Of a DNA stretch of 64,000 nt, positions 17,151 to 26,814 are shown piece after piece. Source of the stretch: Lepagella muris (lineage in GTDB: Bacteria; Bacteroidota; Bacteroidia; Bacteroidales; Muribaculaceae); assembly GCF_004793975.1 (NCBI RefSeq), contig NZ_SRYB01000011.1, forward strand, positions 1 to 64,000, given 5' to 3'. The position numbers and the translations under genes are program-made. Numbering within the stretch: the first letter of the stretch is position 1; the number at the start of each line of letters is the position of its first letter. The notes under the pieces were generated by a model. The model ran no database searches, was not told where the DNA came from, and was given only the letters and a program-made list of their open reading frames with translations.

Positions 17151-17507
17151 TTGGTCGTATGGCACGGCGCATACCCGTTATATCTTGAAGATGCACGCGA
17201 GGCATTCGGTGACGAATATGGGTTGACTTATGAAGGCTATCTTGACAACCAATATTATGCGCCCATAGTGGACATGCAGATACAATATAAATTCCCCCTC
17301 CGCTACGGGGTAAAGGCCCGAATTGATATAACGTATCGTCCAACTGAGGCTGCCAAGATTGTGTTTGACTACGAAATACGTGATAAGGAAACCAATCTGC
17401 TATACTGCAAGGCTCGCACTATCCAAGTATTCATGGACATGGATTATAATCTCGTATTATTTAATCCGGAATTTTTTGAGAACTGGAAAGCAAAATGGCA
17501 GCAATAA
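17151..17507 (+). pseudogene. 5'-truncated 4HBT thioesterase of polyene cluster
   Basis: Downstream of the joint the frame reads VVWHGAYPLYLEDAREAFGD and continues through a complete hot-dog fold typical of YbgC/4HBT acyl thioesterases in aryl-polyene and flexirubin clusters. About 17-20 N-terminal residues are missing, including the strand that normally carries the catalytic Asp just before the WHG motif. The frame is open upstream into foreign DNA, so a chimeric protein could be made, but activity is doubtful. The stop overlaps the ketosynthase start. Confidence 0.65.
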
Positions 17508-19189
17508 TAGGTGATAATATCATATCCCCAATGGGATTCACAACAGAGGAAAATTTCCAAGCCGTAAGACTTGGAAAGACCGCATTGCGTCATTTCGATT
17601 CTGCTGATGGCATCCCGTTTCCCTTTACCACCTCTCTTTTTACAAAGGAACAAATAGATGGGCTTAAGGAAGAAAATCTCACTCGTTTTGAGTCTCTGGC
17701 TTATCACTCAATTATGAGTGCCATTACGAGCCATCCGGAAATAATCTCCGAACGAACTGTTTTAGTCCTTAGTAGCACCAAGGGAAACGTAGGCGTTCTC
17801 CAAGACACCGAAAATGATAAAAATATCATAAATTTAGGTGAAGCAGCAAGAAAGATTTCTGACAAAATAGGTTTGAGCCAATCTCCAATAGTTGTCAGCA
17901 ATGCGTGTATTTCAGGTGTCTCGGCAATCATTTTGGCCACACGGCTAATCGATGCTGACAAGACAGACAATGTCATCGTCTGTGGTGTTGACGAGCAGAG
18001 TCCTTTCATTATATCTGGTTTTGAGTCCTTGAAAGCTTTGTCAGAATCAGAATGCAGACCCTTTGACATAGAGAGGCTTGGTCTTAATTTGGGTGAGGCT
18101 GCTGCAACACTTGTTTTATCAAAGCACCCCCAAAAGGGCTGTTGGCAGATAATTGGAGGCGCGATAAGAAACGATGGTTTTCATATAAGCAGCCCCTCAC
18201 CTAAAGGAGAGGGAGCTTATCAGTCACTGTGTAAAACAATTGAAGGGACTTCCTTTGATGACATTGCAGTTGTAAATGCACATGGTACGGCTACCATGTA
18301 TAATGACCAAATGGAGTCAAAAGCCATAAGCCGTGCCGGACTTTCGGAAGTGCCGGCAAATGCCTTAAAAGGGTACTTTGGTCACACCATGGGTGCAGCC
18401 GGAGTATTGGAAACCATTCTAACAATGCATTCTGTAGAGGATGGCATCATTTTCGGAACAAGAAACTTTGAAGAACTTGGCGTAAGCGGAAAAGTTAACA
18501 TTACTTCTTCATTGCAGCAAACAAATAGGTCATCGTTTATTAAGATGATTTCCGGATTTGGTGGAGGGAATGCTTCAATTCTTGTATCTCTGAAAGATAA
18601 AGGTGGACTTGAAACTCGTAATACTCAGTTTGAAATATCCCATAGGGTAGTTTTGACACAAGATTCTTTAGTGATTGACGGAGTGTCTGCCAAATTGGAA
18701 TTTTCGGGTGATAAACTTTTGACTGCGCTATACAAGGAACGAATAGGCGATTATCCCAAATTTTATAAAATGGATTCTCTTTCCAAGTTAGGATTCATCG
18801 CATCCGAGATACTGTTGCAAGCTGAGAAGGAGAATGATTTTGAAAATACGCCCTCAAGAGGAATAGCCTTTTTCAATAGCCATGCATCGCTTAATACGGA
18901 TATTGCCTACTTGGAAACAATAAAAGACAAAGGAAATTATTTTCCTTCTCCATCATTATTTGTCTATACATTGCCCAATATCGTTACGGGAGAGTTAGCC
19001 ATCCGACATCATCTACTTGGCGAGACAGCATTCTATATCCTACCTAACAAGGATTGGAACAGAATAACTGACATTATTGAATGTATGTTCTGTGATGAAC
19101 AAATAGATTCAGTGATTGGAGGTTGGGTGGAATACATAAATTCAACCAGTTTTGAAGCAAATATTTTTATCGCAAATAAAACCAACTAA
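17495..19189 (+). CDS. Ketosynthase (KS) with extra C-terminal KS-like domain
   Basis: 564 residues. Residues 1-370 are a FabF-like beta-ketoacyl-ACP synthase with the full triad: C138 (SNACISG), H263 (NAHGTATM) and H297 (YFGHTMGAAG). The last 165 residues look like a second N-terminal KS half (Ketoacyl-synt_2 type), with SLFVYTLPNIVTGELAIRH where a catalytic Cys would lie but is absent. Related half-domains act as separate partner proteins or chain-length factors in aryl-polyene pathways. Overlaps the thioesterase by 13 nt. Confidence 0.85.
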   Translation: MAAIIGDNIISPMGFTTEENFQAVRLGKTALRHFDSADGIPFPFTTSLFTKEQIDGLKEENLTRFESLAYHSIMSAITSHPEIISERTVLVLSSTKGNVGVLQDTENDKNIINLGEAARKISDKIGLSQSPIVVSNACISGVSAIILATRLIDADKTDNVIVCGVDEQSPFIISGFESLKALSESECRPFDIERLGLNLGEAAATLVLSKHPQKGCWQIIGGAIRNDGFHISSPSPKGEGAYQSLCKTIEGTSFDDIAVVNAHGTATMYNDQMESKAISRAGLSEVPANALKGYFGHTMGAAGVLETILTMHSVEDGIIFGTRNFEELGVSGKVNITSSLQQTNRSSFIKMISGFGGGNASILVSLKDKGGLETRNTQFEISHRVVLTQDSLVIDGVSAKLEFSGDKLLTALYKERIGDYPKFYKMDSLSKLGFIASEILLQAEKENDFENTPSRGIAFFNSHASLNTDIAYLETIKDKGNYFPSPSLFVYTLPNIVTGELAIRHHLLGETAFYILPNKDWNRITDIIECMFCDEQIDSVIGGWVEYINSTSFEANIFIANKTN

Positions 19190-19191
19190 AT

Positions 19192-19452
19192 ATGGAAGAA
19201 ATAATTTTAGAGTTGAAAGAGAAAATTATCGATGCCCTCAACCTAGAGGACATAACACCCGAAGAACTTGATGCTTCGGCACCTCTGTTCGGTGATGATG
19301 GAATTGGCCTCGACTCCATTGACGCGCTTGAAATAATAGTGCTTCTCGAGAAGAACTATGGCATCAGACTTGCAAATGCTGCCGAAGGTAAAGCAATATT
19401 TACCAGCATTGAAAGCATTGCCAAATACGTTCAGGAAAACCGCAAGAAATAA
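19192..19452 (+). CDS. Acyl carrier protein
   Basis: 86 residues, acidic, with the phosphopantetheine attachment site S42 in GIGLDSIDALEI. It fits the ACPs of fatty-acid/polyene clusters. It lies 2 nt after the first ketosynthase and 7 nt before the second, and is the likely carrier for chain extension. A second ACP is at 31730. Confidence 0.9.
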   Translation: MEEIILELKEKIIDALNLEDITPEELDASAPLFGDDGIGLDSIDALEIIVLLEKNYGIRLANAAEGKAIFTSIESIAKYVQENRKK

Positions 19453-19459
19453 TCCTATC

Positions 19460-21250
19460 ATGCCACAAAGCATAGCCATAACAGGTCAGGGTATAATCTG
19501 CGCAATAGGTGTGGATTGTGAATCCGTGCTGTCTTCCTTGAAGAAGGAGGAACATGGAATCTCACAGATTAAGTATCTTGAATCAATTCATAAAGAGCTT
19601 CCTGTCGGAGAGGTCAAGCTTTCTGACAATCAAATGAAAGATATTCTTGGGCTACCCACAGACAGAGAAGTAAGTAGAACATCGCTGCTTGGTGCTATCG
19701 CTTTGAAACAGGCAATGAAATCTTCTGTACTAAAGAAAGAAGATTTAGCCGGGAAAAGAGTTGCTCTCATATCGGGGACAACTGTCGGTGGTATGGATGT
19801 AACCGAGCGGCATTATCCGCAAATGCTTTCAGATAAGGGGAAAGCCCGGTATGTAAGACAACATGATTGTGGAAACAATACTAAAGAGATAGCTGAATTA
19901 TGTGGTATAGAAGCCGATTTGATTACGATTTCCACGACTTGCTCATCCGCATTGAATGCCATTATTCTTGGTTCCCGATTATTGTTGGCCGATAAAGTTG
20001 ATATTGTCCTTGCCGGAGGAAGCGAAGCTCTAAGTCGATTCCATCTCAATGGTTTTAACAGCCTAATGATATTGGATTACGACAGTTGCCATCCTTTTGA
20101 CAGTAACCGTCATGGACTTAACTTGGGAGAAGGAGCTGCCTACGTCGTTTTGGAGCGGGCAAAAGACCTATCTATGCGAAAAGGATGTAATCCTATCGTA
20201 TTTATAGCAGGATATGGCAACAGATGCGATGCTTTCCACCAGACAGCGACGTCTGAGAATGGAGAGGGAGCATACCTTGCAATGACCGATGCCATTGCGA
20301 TGAGTGGCATTAACCCGTCAGAGATTGATTATATCAATGCTCACGGCACTGGTACTCCCGACAATGACAGAAGTGAGTCTCAGGCTATACTTAGAGTCTT
20401 TGGCGAGTCCTATCCTCCAGTATCAAGTACCAAAGCTTTTACAGGCCATACAACGTCCGCCTCAGGGAGTATTGAAACAGTTATTTGCATGTTGTCGATG
20501 CACAATAACTTCATTCCGGCGAATCTCCGCTGGCAACAAAGTTCAGAGGATTGCATTATCCCCTCCAAAGGGCAACAAAACGTTGAGTTACACAATGTAA
20601 TGTGTAACTCCTTTGGTTTCGGAGGAAACGAATCTTCACTGATTTTGTCTCGTACTCCCGTCCTTCTGGATGATGTAAAAGACTCAGCTGAATATGGAAT
20701 TTCCTCCATTCATGAGATTACAAACACCGAGGACTTGTCTGATGTCAAAAAATATGTGACAGCCATGGAGGCTCGCCGAATGAGTAAAATCATGAAAGCA
20801 GCAATCTTGACTTCCATGCAGGCGATTGAATCAGCAGGTATCCAAAAACCAGATGCCATTGTCATCGGGACCGCATATGGAATGCTTGATCAGGGAGAGA
20901 AAATTCTCAATCACATAGAAGAAGAGGGAGAAGAAGGGCTTAGTCCTACTTTGTTTATGCAGAGTACACATAATACTATTGCTGGAACATTGGCCACTCG
21001 TCTGAAATGTCATGGGTATAACATCACCTATTCGCAGGGAGAAGATTCTTGGGATTTAGCAATATCCGATGCCAAACAACTGATTTCGGAAGGGAAGGCA
21101 GAGAATATACTCGTGGGACTGCATGACTATTGTCCCGAACATTTTCGTCAAATTTTTGAATTTGCCGGAATAAAGGTTCCTGCTGAAGTAATTTCTAGAA
21201 GTGTAATTGTATCAAAGCATAAAATAGGAAAGGAGGAAGGCAATGAATAA
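19460..21250 (+). CDS. Second ketosynthase with C-terminal KS-like domain
   Basis: ATG at 19460 (MPQSIAITGQGIICAIG) gives 596 residues; the frame is open further upstream but would overlap the ACP. The FabF-like domain has C161 (STTCSSALN), H295 (NAHGTGTPD) and H330. The usual GHTLGAAG is here FTGHTTSASG, an unusual variation around the second His. Residues about 430-596 form another Cys-less KS-like half with SPTLFMQSTHNTIAGTLA. The two KS enzymes probably form the elongation pair. Confidence 0.85.
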   Translation: MPQSIAITGQGIICAIGVDCESVLSSLKKEEHGISQIKYLESIHKELPVGEVKLSDNQMKDILGLPTDREVSRTSLLGAIALKQAMKSSVLKKEDLAGKRVALISGTTVGGMDVTERHYPQMLSDKGKARYVRQHDCGNNTKEIAELCGIEADLITISTTCSSALNAIILGSRLLLADKVDIVLAGGSEALSRFHLNGFNSLMILDYDSCHPFDSNRHGLNLGEGAAYVVLERAKDLSMRKGCNPIVFIAGYGNRCDAFHQTATSENGEGAYLAMTDAIAMSGINPSEIDYINAHGTGTPDNDRSESQAILRVFGESYPPVSSTKAFTGHTTSASGSIETVICMLSMHNNFIPANLRWQQSSEDCIIPSKGQQNVELHNVMCNSFGFGGNESSLILSRTPVLLDDVKDSAEYGISSIHEITNTEDLSDVKKYVTAMEARRMSKIMKAAILTSMQAIESAGIQKPDAIVIGTAYGMLDQGEKILNHIEEEGEEGLSPTLFMQSTHNTIAGTLATRLKCHGYNITYSQGEDSWDLAISDAKQLISEGKAENILVGLHDYCPEHFRQIFEFAGIKVPAEVISRSVIVSKHKIGKEEGNE

Positions 21251-21629
21251 TTCGTTACTGTTTAACCTCTCCACTTATGGTTTGTTTCTGCTTGCTTTGA
21301 TTCAGAGTGCAATCCTTGCCTTTGGTCAAGTTTTCTTGAAGATAGGCTTGATGAAGATGGAACCATTCGGATGGAATGCAGCTTTTTGGAGGTCGGCTTT
21401 ACTTAACTGGCAGTTTGCCCTTTCCGGAATATGCTTCGGAGGAGCCAGCCTTTTGTGGATGTATATCATAAAGAAATTTCCTCTCAGTATGGCCTATCCT
21501 TTGGTCAGTTTAAGCTACGTTTTTGGACTATTGGCTGCAGCGTGGATTTTCCACGAAGATGTCAACCTCAATAAATGGATTGGAGTTGCATTGATAGTGG
21601 CGGGCTGCTTTATCATTTCTAAACCATAA
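21243..21629 (+). CDS. Small DMT-family (EamA/ArnE-like) membrane protein
   Basis: 128 residues with four membrane helices and the SMR/EamA-like PLSMAYPLVSLSYVFGLLAA motif and C-terminal IGVALIVAGCFII. The shape matches half-size drug/metabolite transporters such as ArnE/ArnF that flip lipid-linked sugars. In this cluster a role in moving a lipid-linked intermediate across the inner membrane is plausible. Overlaps the upstream ketosynthase by 8 nt. Confidence 0.75.
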   Translation: MNNSLLFNLSTYGLFLLALIQSAILAFGQVFLKIGLMKMEPFGWNAAFWRSALLNWQFALSGICFGGASLLWMYIIKKFPLSMAYPLVSLSYVFGLLAAAWIFHEDVNLNKWIGVALIVAGCFIISKP

Positions 21630-21633
21630 AATC

Positions 21634-22254
21634 ATGAGAAAGATAATAATATTGTTGACTTTGTGTTTGACGCTCGGGGTTGCGTTTGCCCAGAATTTCA
21701 ATCAAGCTCAGGCACTGAAAGAAATTAGTGCTGCGGCAGCTTCAATAAAAACTATGCAGTGTGATTTTGCCCAGACAAAATCGTTGAAAATGCTTGGCGA
21801 CAAAATGGTCTCCAGAGGTCAGATGTGGTGTGAGCAACCAAATATGCTGCGGTGGCAATATAACACTCCATACACTTACACATTCATCCTCAATAACAAT
21901 AAGGTAACGGTCAAAAAAGGCAATCATAGTGATGTGATTGATGTGAACAAAAACAAGATGTTCAAGGAAATTGCAAGAATCATGATGAATAGTGTCTTGG
22001 GGAAAGTGCTGACAGATAAAGCAGACTTCAAATCGTCCGTTATCCACAAGAGCAACTATTACATCGTTACTCTGATTCCTCAGAAAAAGGAGATGAAACA
22101 GATGTTTACTTCCATCCTTTTGCATTACGACACAAAACTCAAATTAGTTACGAAGGTTGAAATGCACGAGAAGAATGGAGATAGTACATTGATCGAATTG
22201 AAAAATATAAAAAAGAACACTCCGATAAATGCTTCGCAGTTTAAGATTAATTAG
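21634..22254 (+). CDS. LolA-like outer-membrane lipoprotein carrier
   Basis: 206 residues with signal peptide (cleavage near VAFAQ). The domain shows MQCDFAQTKSLKMLGDKMVS, then GQMWCEQPNMLRW and YTYTFILN, the LolA signature order. LolA paralogues are a constant part of aryl-polyene/flexirubin clusters and probably ferry the lipidic product through the periplasm. This is not the housekeeping LolA, judging by its operon position. Confidence 0.85.
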   Translation: MRKIIILLTLCLTLGVAFAQNFNQAQALKEISAAAASIKTMQCDFAQTKSLKMLGDKMVSRGQMWCEQPNMLRWQYNTPYTYTFILNNNKVTVKKGNHSDVIDVNKNKMFKEIARIMMNSVLGKVLTDKADFKSSVIHKSNYYIVTLIPQKKEMKQMFTSILLHYDTKLKLVTKVEMHEKNGDSTLIELKNIKKNTPINASQFKIN

Positions 22255-22660
22255 TCTACTACTAATACTGTTGAGTTGCCATGGCTTTGTATTTTCGCAG
22301 AGTCCGGTTCTTGCATATCCTGACTCGGTAGGTCAGAGATCCCGGTATGAGATTGTCATAGAAATGCCTAAAGCCTATCTTAGCGGACTAATGATTATGC
22401 ACAAGCCATCAGAAGGACATGTAGATGCGAGTGTAATCAATGAATTTGGCATTTCTCTGATGGATATAAGCTACGATGAGAAAAAGGACAAGGTTAAAAT
22501 ACACAGTATAACTGACAAGATGAACAAGTGGTATATCAAGAGGTCACTGAGCGGAGACTTTAAGAATATCTTTAAAGCTATGCATCAGGGTTCACAAGAA
22601 TACCTAAATACAAAACGCAAAATCAAATATTCTTTTCAACCGGCAAATGAAACTGAATAG
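22229..22660 (+). CDS. Secreted cluster protein of unknown function
   Basis: 143 residues with an N-terminal signal sequence (ISLLLILLSCHGFVFSQ). A Cys within it could be a lipobox (LLSC). The mature part (about 120 residues) includes RYEIVIEMPKAYLSGLMIMH. The position between LolA and dehydratase is where many aryl-polyene clusters encode a DUF3261-type lipoprotein; I cannot confirm membership. Overlaps the lolA-like gene by 26 nt and the dehydratase by 14 nt. Confidence 0.6.
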   Translation: MLRSLRLISLLLILLSCHGFVFSQSPVLAYPDSVGQRSRYEIVIEMPKAYLSGLMIMHKPSEGHVDASVINEFGISLMDISYDEKKDKVKIHSITDKMNKWYIKRSLSGDFKNIFKAMHQGSQEYLNTKRKIKYSFQPANETE

Positions 22661-23015
22661 GAATTTATATAAAATCATCAATAAGGAAACTGTCGGCGAG
22701 GTGACTACATATATAATCACCCTTATTCCTTCATGCGTAATATACGCCGCCCATTTTCCGGGAATGCCTATTACTCCAGGCGTTTGCCAGATTCAAATGA
22801 CAAAAGAACTTTTGGAGGATTGTCTTAATAGGACATTGAGAATTTCGGGAGTGAAAAATGCGAAATTTGTTTCCGTTCTAACTCCGACAGACAAACCAAT
22901 AAGAGTCTCATTAAATAAAATTAAGCAAGAAGACAATCAGTTCAAGGTACAAGCCGTGATTGCTGATGATGATACAACCTATGCCAAACTCTCATTACAA
23001 ACAGTCATTGCATGA
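22647..23015 (+). CDS. FabZ/FabA-like 3-hydroxyacyl-ACP dehydratase
   Basis: 122 residues with the hot-dog signature HFPGMPITPGVCQIQM; H36 is the catalytic His. It would remove water from the 3-hydroxyacyl-ACP to make each conjugated double bond. Normal partners include a ketoreductase, which is missing from this cluster and must come from primary metabolism (FabG) or lost DNA. The gene overlaps the next by 35 nt. Confidence 0.8.
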   Translation: MKLNRNLYKIINKETVGEVTTYIITLIPSCVIYAAHFPGMPITPGVCQIQMTKELLEDCLNRTLRISGVKNAKFVSVLTPTDKPIRVSLNKIKQEDNQFKVQAVIADDDTTYAKLSLQTVIA

Positions 23016-24477
23016 CAGAGGCATCTGTGTGATAATACCAGTTTATAATAATGAGGGTACTATTGCAGACGTGGTGGGGCGAACGCTTCTCCACTGTGAT
23101 GACGTAATTGTAGTGAATGACGGTTCTGCCGATTCGACAAAAGAATGTTTGGAACGTATTGCCGGAATAACAATTATCAATTCTCCTAAGAATGAAGGAA
23201 AAGGGTCGGCATTGAGAAGAGGGTTTAGGAAAGCTTTGGATTTGGGTTTCGCTTATGCGATAACTCTTGATGCAGATGGGCAACACTATCCTGAAGATAT
23301 TCCTCTGTTCTTGGATGCCAACATCGAACATCCGGGATGTCTGATTGTCGGGTCCCGTGATTTAACCGGGGTTGTCAGATCTAAAGGAAGCTCGTTTGCA
23401 AATTCCTTTAGTAATTTTTGGTTTTGTGTTCAGACGTTGCATAGACTACCTGATACACAAACTGGTTATAGGCTTTATCCACTCAAAAAGTTAAAAGGGT
23501 TATCTTTCTTAACCTCACGTTATGAGGCGGAGCTTGAATTGTTGGTATTTGCCTCGTGGCACGGTGTAAAGCTAATTTCAAAGCCGATAAATGTCTTCTA
23601 CCCAAAACCGGAAGAACGGGTCTCCCATTTTAGACCCGGCCTTGATTTTACAAGAATTTCAATCTTGAACACGATACTGTGTGTTTTAGCTGTGATTTAC
23701 GGTATTCCATGTTTCTTGTACAGAAGTCTGAAAACGGGCTTATTTACAATTACCACCTACATTGTGTATCTTGTCGGAGCTCTCACAATAACCCCCATTG
23801 CATTCGGAAAGGCTTGTTATACTAAACTGACAGGGAAACCATCTTATAAACTGCATAATGTCGTGACAACATTCAGTAAGACAGTTGTTAAGTTACTCGG
23901 TTTGTTCGGTGCGAAAGTAAAAGTAGATAATAAATCAGGTGAAGACTTTAAGAAACCTGCATTGATTATATGCAACCATCAGAGTCAATTAGATTTAATG
24001 GTTCAATTGAGTCAGACAAACAGGATAATATTTCTGACAAACGATTGGGTGTGGAAAAATCCTATATTTGGTGCCATTGTTCGGTGTGCGGAATACTATC
24101 CCGTCTCAGTGGGATTGGAAAAACTTTTGCCCAAGTTGCAAGAGTTGGTGGATAGAGGATACTCAATTTCAGTTTTTCCAGAGGGTACGAGATCAGAAGC
24201 GGAGGAAATTAACCGATTCCACAAAGGTGTATTCCATATTGCTAACACTCTGAATCTGGATATTTTGCCTCTTGTTGTTTATGGGACAGGGAAGGTTATG
24301 CCGAAACATGGATGGCTTATAAAGAGGTGGCCAATATGGCTGAAAATAGGGAAAAGGATGAATCAAGAAGATTTGACCTCTTTGGGGACAACTCTACGGG
24401 CACAGGCCAAAAACCTGCGTGGAGAATACCAAACTATTTACGATAACTTGAAAAATAGGATTGAAAGGAATGTCTAA
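22981..24477 (+). CDS. Glycosyltransferase 2-acyltransferase fusion
   Basis: From ATG 22981 (MPNSHYKQSLHDRG) the protein has 498 residues. Residues 10-220 are a GT-A family 2 glycosyltransferase (VIIPVYNNEG, VVNDGSADST, LDADGQHYPED as the DXD site) of the DPM1/polyprenol type. Two hydrophobic segments follow near 225-275. Residues about 320-498 are a PlsC-type acyltransferase with NHQSQLD (HX4D) and FPEGTRS. Such fusions are typical of flexirubin/aryl-polyene clusters and attach the chain to a lipid or sugar head group. Confidence 0.85.
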   Translation: MPNSHYKQSLHDRGICVIIPVYNNEGTIADVVGRTLLHCDDVIVVNDGSADSTKECLERIAGITIINSPKNEGKGSALRRGFRKALDLGFAYAITLDADGQHYPEDIPLFLDANIEHPGCLIVGSRDLTGVVRSKGSSFANSFSNFWFCVQTLHRLPDTQTGYRLYPLKKLKGLSFLTSRYEAELELLVFASWHGVKLISKPINVFYPKPEERVSHFRPGLDFTRISILNTILCVLAVIYGIPCFLYRSLKTGLFTITTYIVYLVGALTITPIAFGKACYTKLTGKPSYKLHNVVTTFSKTVVKLLGLFGAKVKVDNKSGEDFKKPALIICNHQSQLDLMVQLSQTNRIIFLTNDWVWKNPIFGAIVRCAEYYPVSVGLEKLLPKLQELVDRGYSISVFPEGTRSEAEEINRFHKGVFHIANTLNLDILPLVVYGTGKVMPKHGWLIKRWPIWLKIGKRMNQEDLTSLGTTLRAQAKNLRGEYQTIYDNLKNRIERNV

Positions 24478-25954
24478 ACAAAAGGTCATAATAATTGGTG
24501 CCGGACTTGGTGGTCTTGTATGTGCAGCCATTCTTGCAAAAGAGGGGCTTGATGTCACTGTTGTAGAAAAGAATCCACGTGTTGGAGGATGCCTACAAAG
24601 CTATTGCCGTGACAATGCAATATTTGATACAGGAATGCATATCTTTGGAGGTATGCACGAAGGCGGTAATATAAGAAGAATCTTTGATTATCTCGGTATT
24701 TCAGAGATGCTTAACATTCATGATCTTGATGCCACAAACAGCATTGAAGTATTTGTAGATAAAGATAAAACAACCCAAACATTCTCAATGTACAGAGAGA
24801 GATTTGTAGAATCCCTCTCAAAGATTTTCCCGGAAGAAAAGAGCAATTTACAGAATTATCAAAATAAGGTGGACGAGGTTATGGAGCAAATGGATTTGTT
24901 CCATCTTCGGGCTGACCGTGGATTAAATACCGTTGGGAATGTTGATTTCAACCTTCCTGCGAATAAATTTATTTCTAAATATATCGACGATAATCGGCTG
25001 GTAGCCTTATTGGGCGCACTGAATGTTCTATATGCCGGTGAAGCGAATGTCACCCCGGCATTTTTACACTCCTCAATTTCCACTATATTCTTTAATGGTG
25101 CTTGCCGAATCGCCGGAGGTTATGAGACTCTTGCAAATGCTTTGACGTCTGTTATAACAAATCATGGAGGGAAAATTCTTGTCAATAGTAAGGTAATCAA
25201 GATAAATTCTGACAATAAAGAAGTTACCAGTATTCTTACTGACAATGGCAATATTCTCAAAGGGGATACTTTTGTATTGGCCTCCCCTGTGAATGAGTTG
25301 GAATCACTTATAGATAACCCCAGACTTTTGTCAAATGCCTACAAGTCTTTTATTTCCATAAAAGAAGATTCAATCTCATCCTTTATCGTAAATATCCGGC
25401 TTAAAAAAGATAAGATAGAATACAGTAATCGTATTGGTTTCTATTTGGAAAATTACGATACGACATGGGAAGATGAATCCTGTGCTGATATAAAGCGGTT
25501 TATGTATATGACACCACCTGTTGTCAATCAAGGAAAATTCGCAGAAACACTCAACGTTGTGGCTCCTTTGAGATGGTCTGAAGTAGAACAATGGGAAAAG
25601 AACGTCAAAGGAGCAAGGGATAAGGATTACTATACCTTCAAGAATAAACTAATAGAATTCATATTAGACAAATTATCTGAGATATATCCAAGTCTTAGAG
25701 AAGCGGTGGAGTACATAGATTCCGCCACGCCTTTAACAATCCACGATTTTACGGGTGTTAGGCATGGAGCTATGTGTGGTTTGCGCAAAGATTGTAATGA
25801 TGCCATTCCATTTATTCCCTTGCGTACCAAGATTCCCAACTTGTTTCTTACAGGACAAAGTATAAATATGCATGGCTTTTGTGGCGTGACATTGACCGCA
25901 GTACAAACTTGTGAAGCGATTCTTGGCAAGGATTATCTTATCAATAAAATTTAA
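24470..25954 (+). CDS. Phytoene desaturase-like FAD oxidoreductase
   Basis: 494 residues from ATG 24470, which overlaps the preceding stop by 8 nt. The N-terminal Rossmann motif IIGAGLGGLVCAAILA with VVEKNPRVGG binds FAD; a C-terminal LFLTGQSINMHGFCGVTLTA closes the flavin site. The family (CrtI/retinol saturase) desaturates or saturates polyene chains. In this cluster it may tailor the conjugated chain. The absence of a ketoreductase makes this enzyme notable, but the substrate is unknown. Confidence 0.8.
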   Translation: MSKQKVIIIGAGLGGLVCAAILAKEGLDVTVVEKNPRVGGCLQSYCRDNAIFDTGMHIFGGMHEGGNIRRIFDYLGISEMLNIHDLDATNSIEVFVDKDKTTQTFSMYRERFVESLSKIFPEEKSNLQNYQNKVDEVMEQMDLFHLRADRGLNTVGNVDFNLPANKFISKYIDDNRLVALLGALNVLYAGEANVTPAFLHSSISTIFFNGACRIAGGYETLANALTSVITNHGGKILVNSKVIKINSDNKEVTSILTDNGNILKGDTFVLASPVNELESLIDNPRLLSNAYKSFISIKEDSISSFIVNIRLKKDKIEYSNRIGFYLENYDTTWEDESCADIKRFMYMTPPVVNQGKFAETLNVVAPLRWSEVEQWEKNVKGARDKDYYTFKNKLIEFILDKLSEIYPSLREAVEYIDSATPLTIHDFTGVRHGAMCGLRKDCNDAIPFIPLRTKIPNLFLTGQSINMHGFCGVTLTAVQTCEAILGKDYLINKI

Positions 25955-25959
25955 ACGAA

Positions 25960-26799
25960 ATGAAGAGAATCACCTCCATAATAGCTGCAATAATAATGAC
26001 AATCAACTGTTTTGCCAAAATTAATATATGGGAAAATACAGATTGCCATAAAAAGGTAAAGCTAACTCCTTATATAGTCAATGGCGATAATAATATCGGG
26101 ATTATTGTATGTCCCGGTGGGAGTTACTTTTGGCATGATAGCGAAACCGAGGGGCATGAAGTGGCTAAATGGCTCAACAATAACGGAATTTCTGCGTTTG
26201 TTTTGGACTATCGAACTGCCTATGTCCCCGCATTTATATTCCATCATCGGTATCTATTTAGAGGAAATCGTTATCCTGACCCACAAGATGATTTACGACA
26301 GGCTATAAAAATAGTAAGAGAGAACGCAAGTGAGTTTGGGGTGGATTCTACTAAAATTGGGGCCATGGGATTTTCAGCAGGTGGACATCTCGTAATGTCT
26401 TCTGCAGAACTATTTGATCCGCAATATCGACCGAATTTTATTGTTCCGATATACCCTGTTGTTACCATGACTGAAAAATGCGTTCATAAAAGGTCTCGCA
26501 GAGGATTATTGGGTGATAATAAACAGAATGACCCGGAATTAAAGAATTTACTTTCACTAGAAAGACATGTTCCGGAAGATTGTCCGCCTGTCTTTTTGGT
26601 GAATTGTAAGGATGACCCTATTGTGGATTACCACAATTCTGTATTGTTGGATTCGGCTCTCACGTCAAAGAACATTCCTCATCAATATCTTTTGTTTGAG
26701 ACAGGAGGACATGGATTTGGTGCATCTGAAACAAAGGGTTCTGCTGAATGCAGGGAATGGAAAGAAGCATTCCTAAACTGGATAAAGACAATATTCTGA
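25960..26799 (+). CDS. Secreted alpha/beta hydrolase
   Basis: 279 residues with a signal peptide (about 1-19). The nucleophile elbow GFSAGGH places Ser at residue 139; a C-terminal GGHGFGAS supplies the His, and DDPIVDYHNS the acid region. The oxyanion motif GGSYFWHD follows the signal. It resembles acetyl-xylan/endo-1,4-xylanase-like esterases of Bacteroidales. In this operon it could deacylate or load the pathway product. Confidence 0.8.
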   Translation: MKRITSIIAAIIMTINCFAKINIWENTDCHKKVKLTPYIVNGDNNIGIIVCPGGSYFWHDSETEGHEVAKWLNNNGISAFVLDYRTAYVPAFIFHHRYLFRGNRYPDPQDDLRQAIKIVRENASEFGVDSTKIGAMGFSAGGHLVMSSAELFDPQYRPNFIVPIYPVVTMTEKCVHKRSRRGLLGDNKQNDPELKNLLSLERHVPEDCPPVFLVNCKDDPIVDYHNSVLLDSALTSKNIPHQYLLFETGGHGFGASETKGSAECREWKEAFLNWIKTIF

Positions 26800-26814
26800 T
26801 AAAGATACTTCCAA

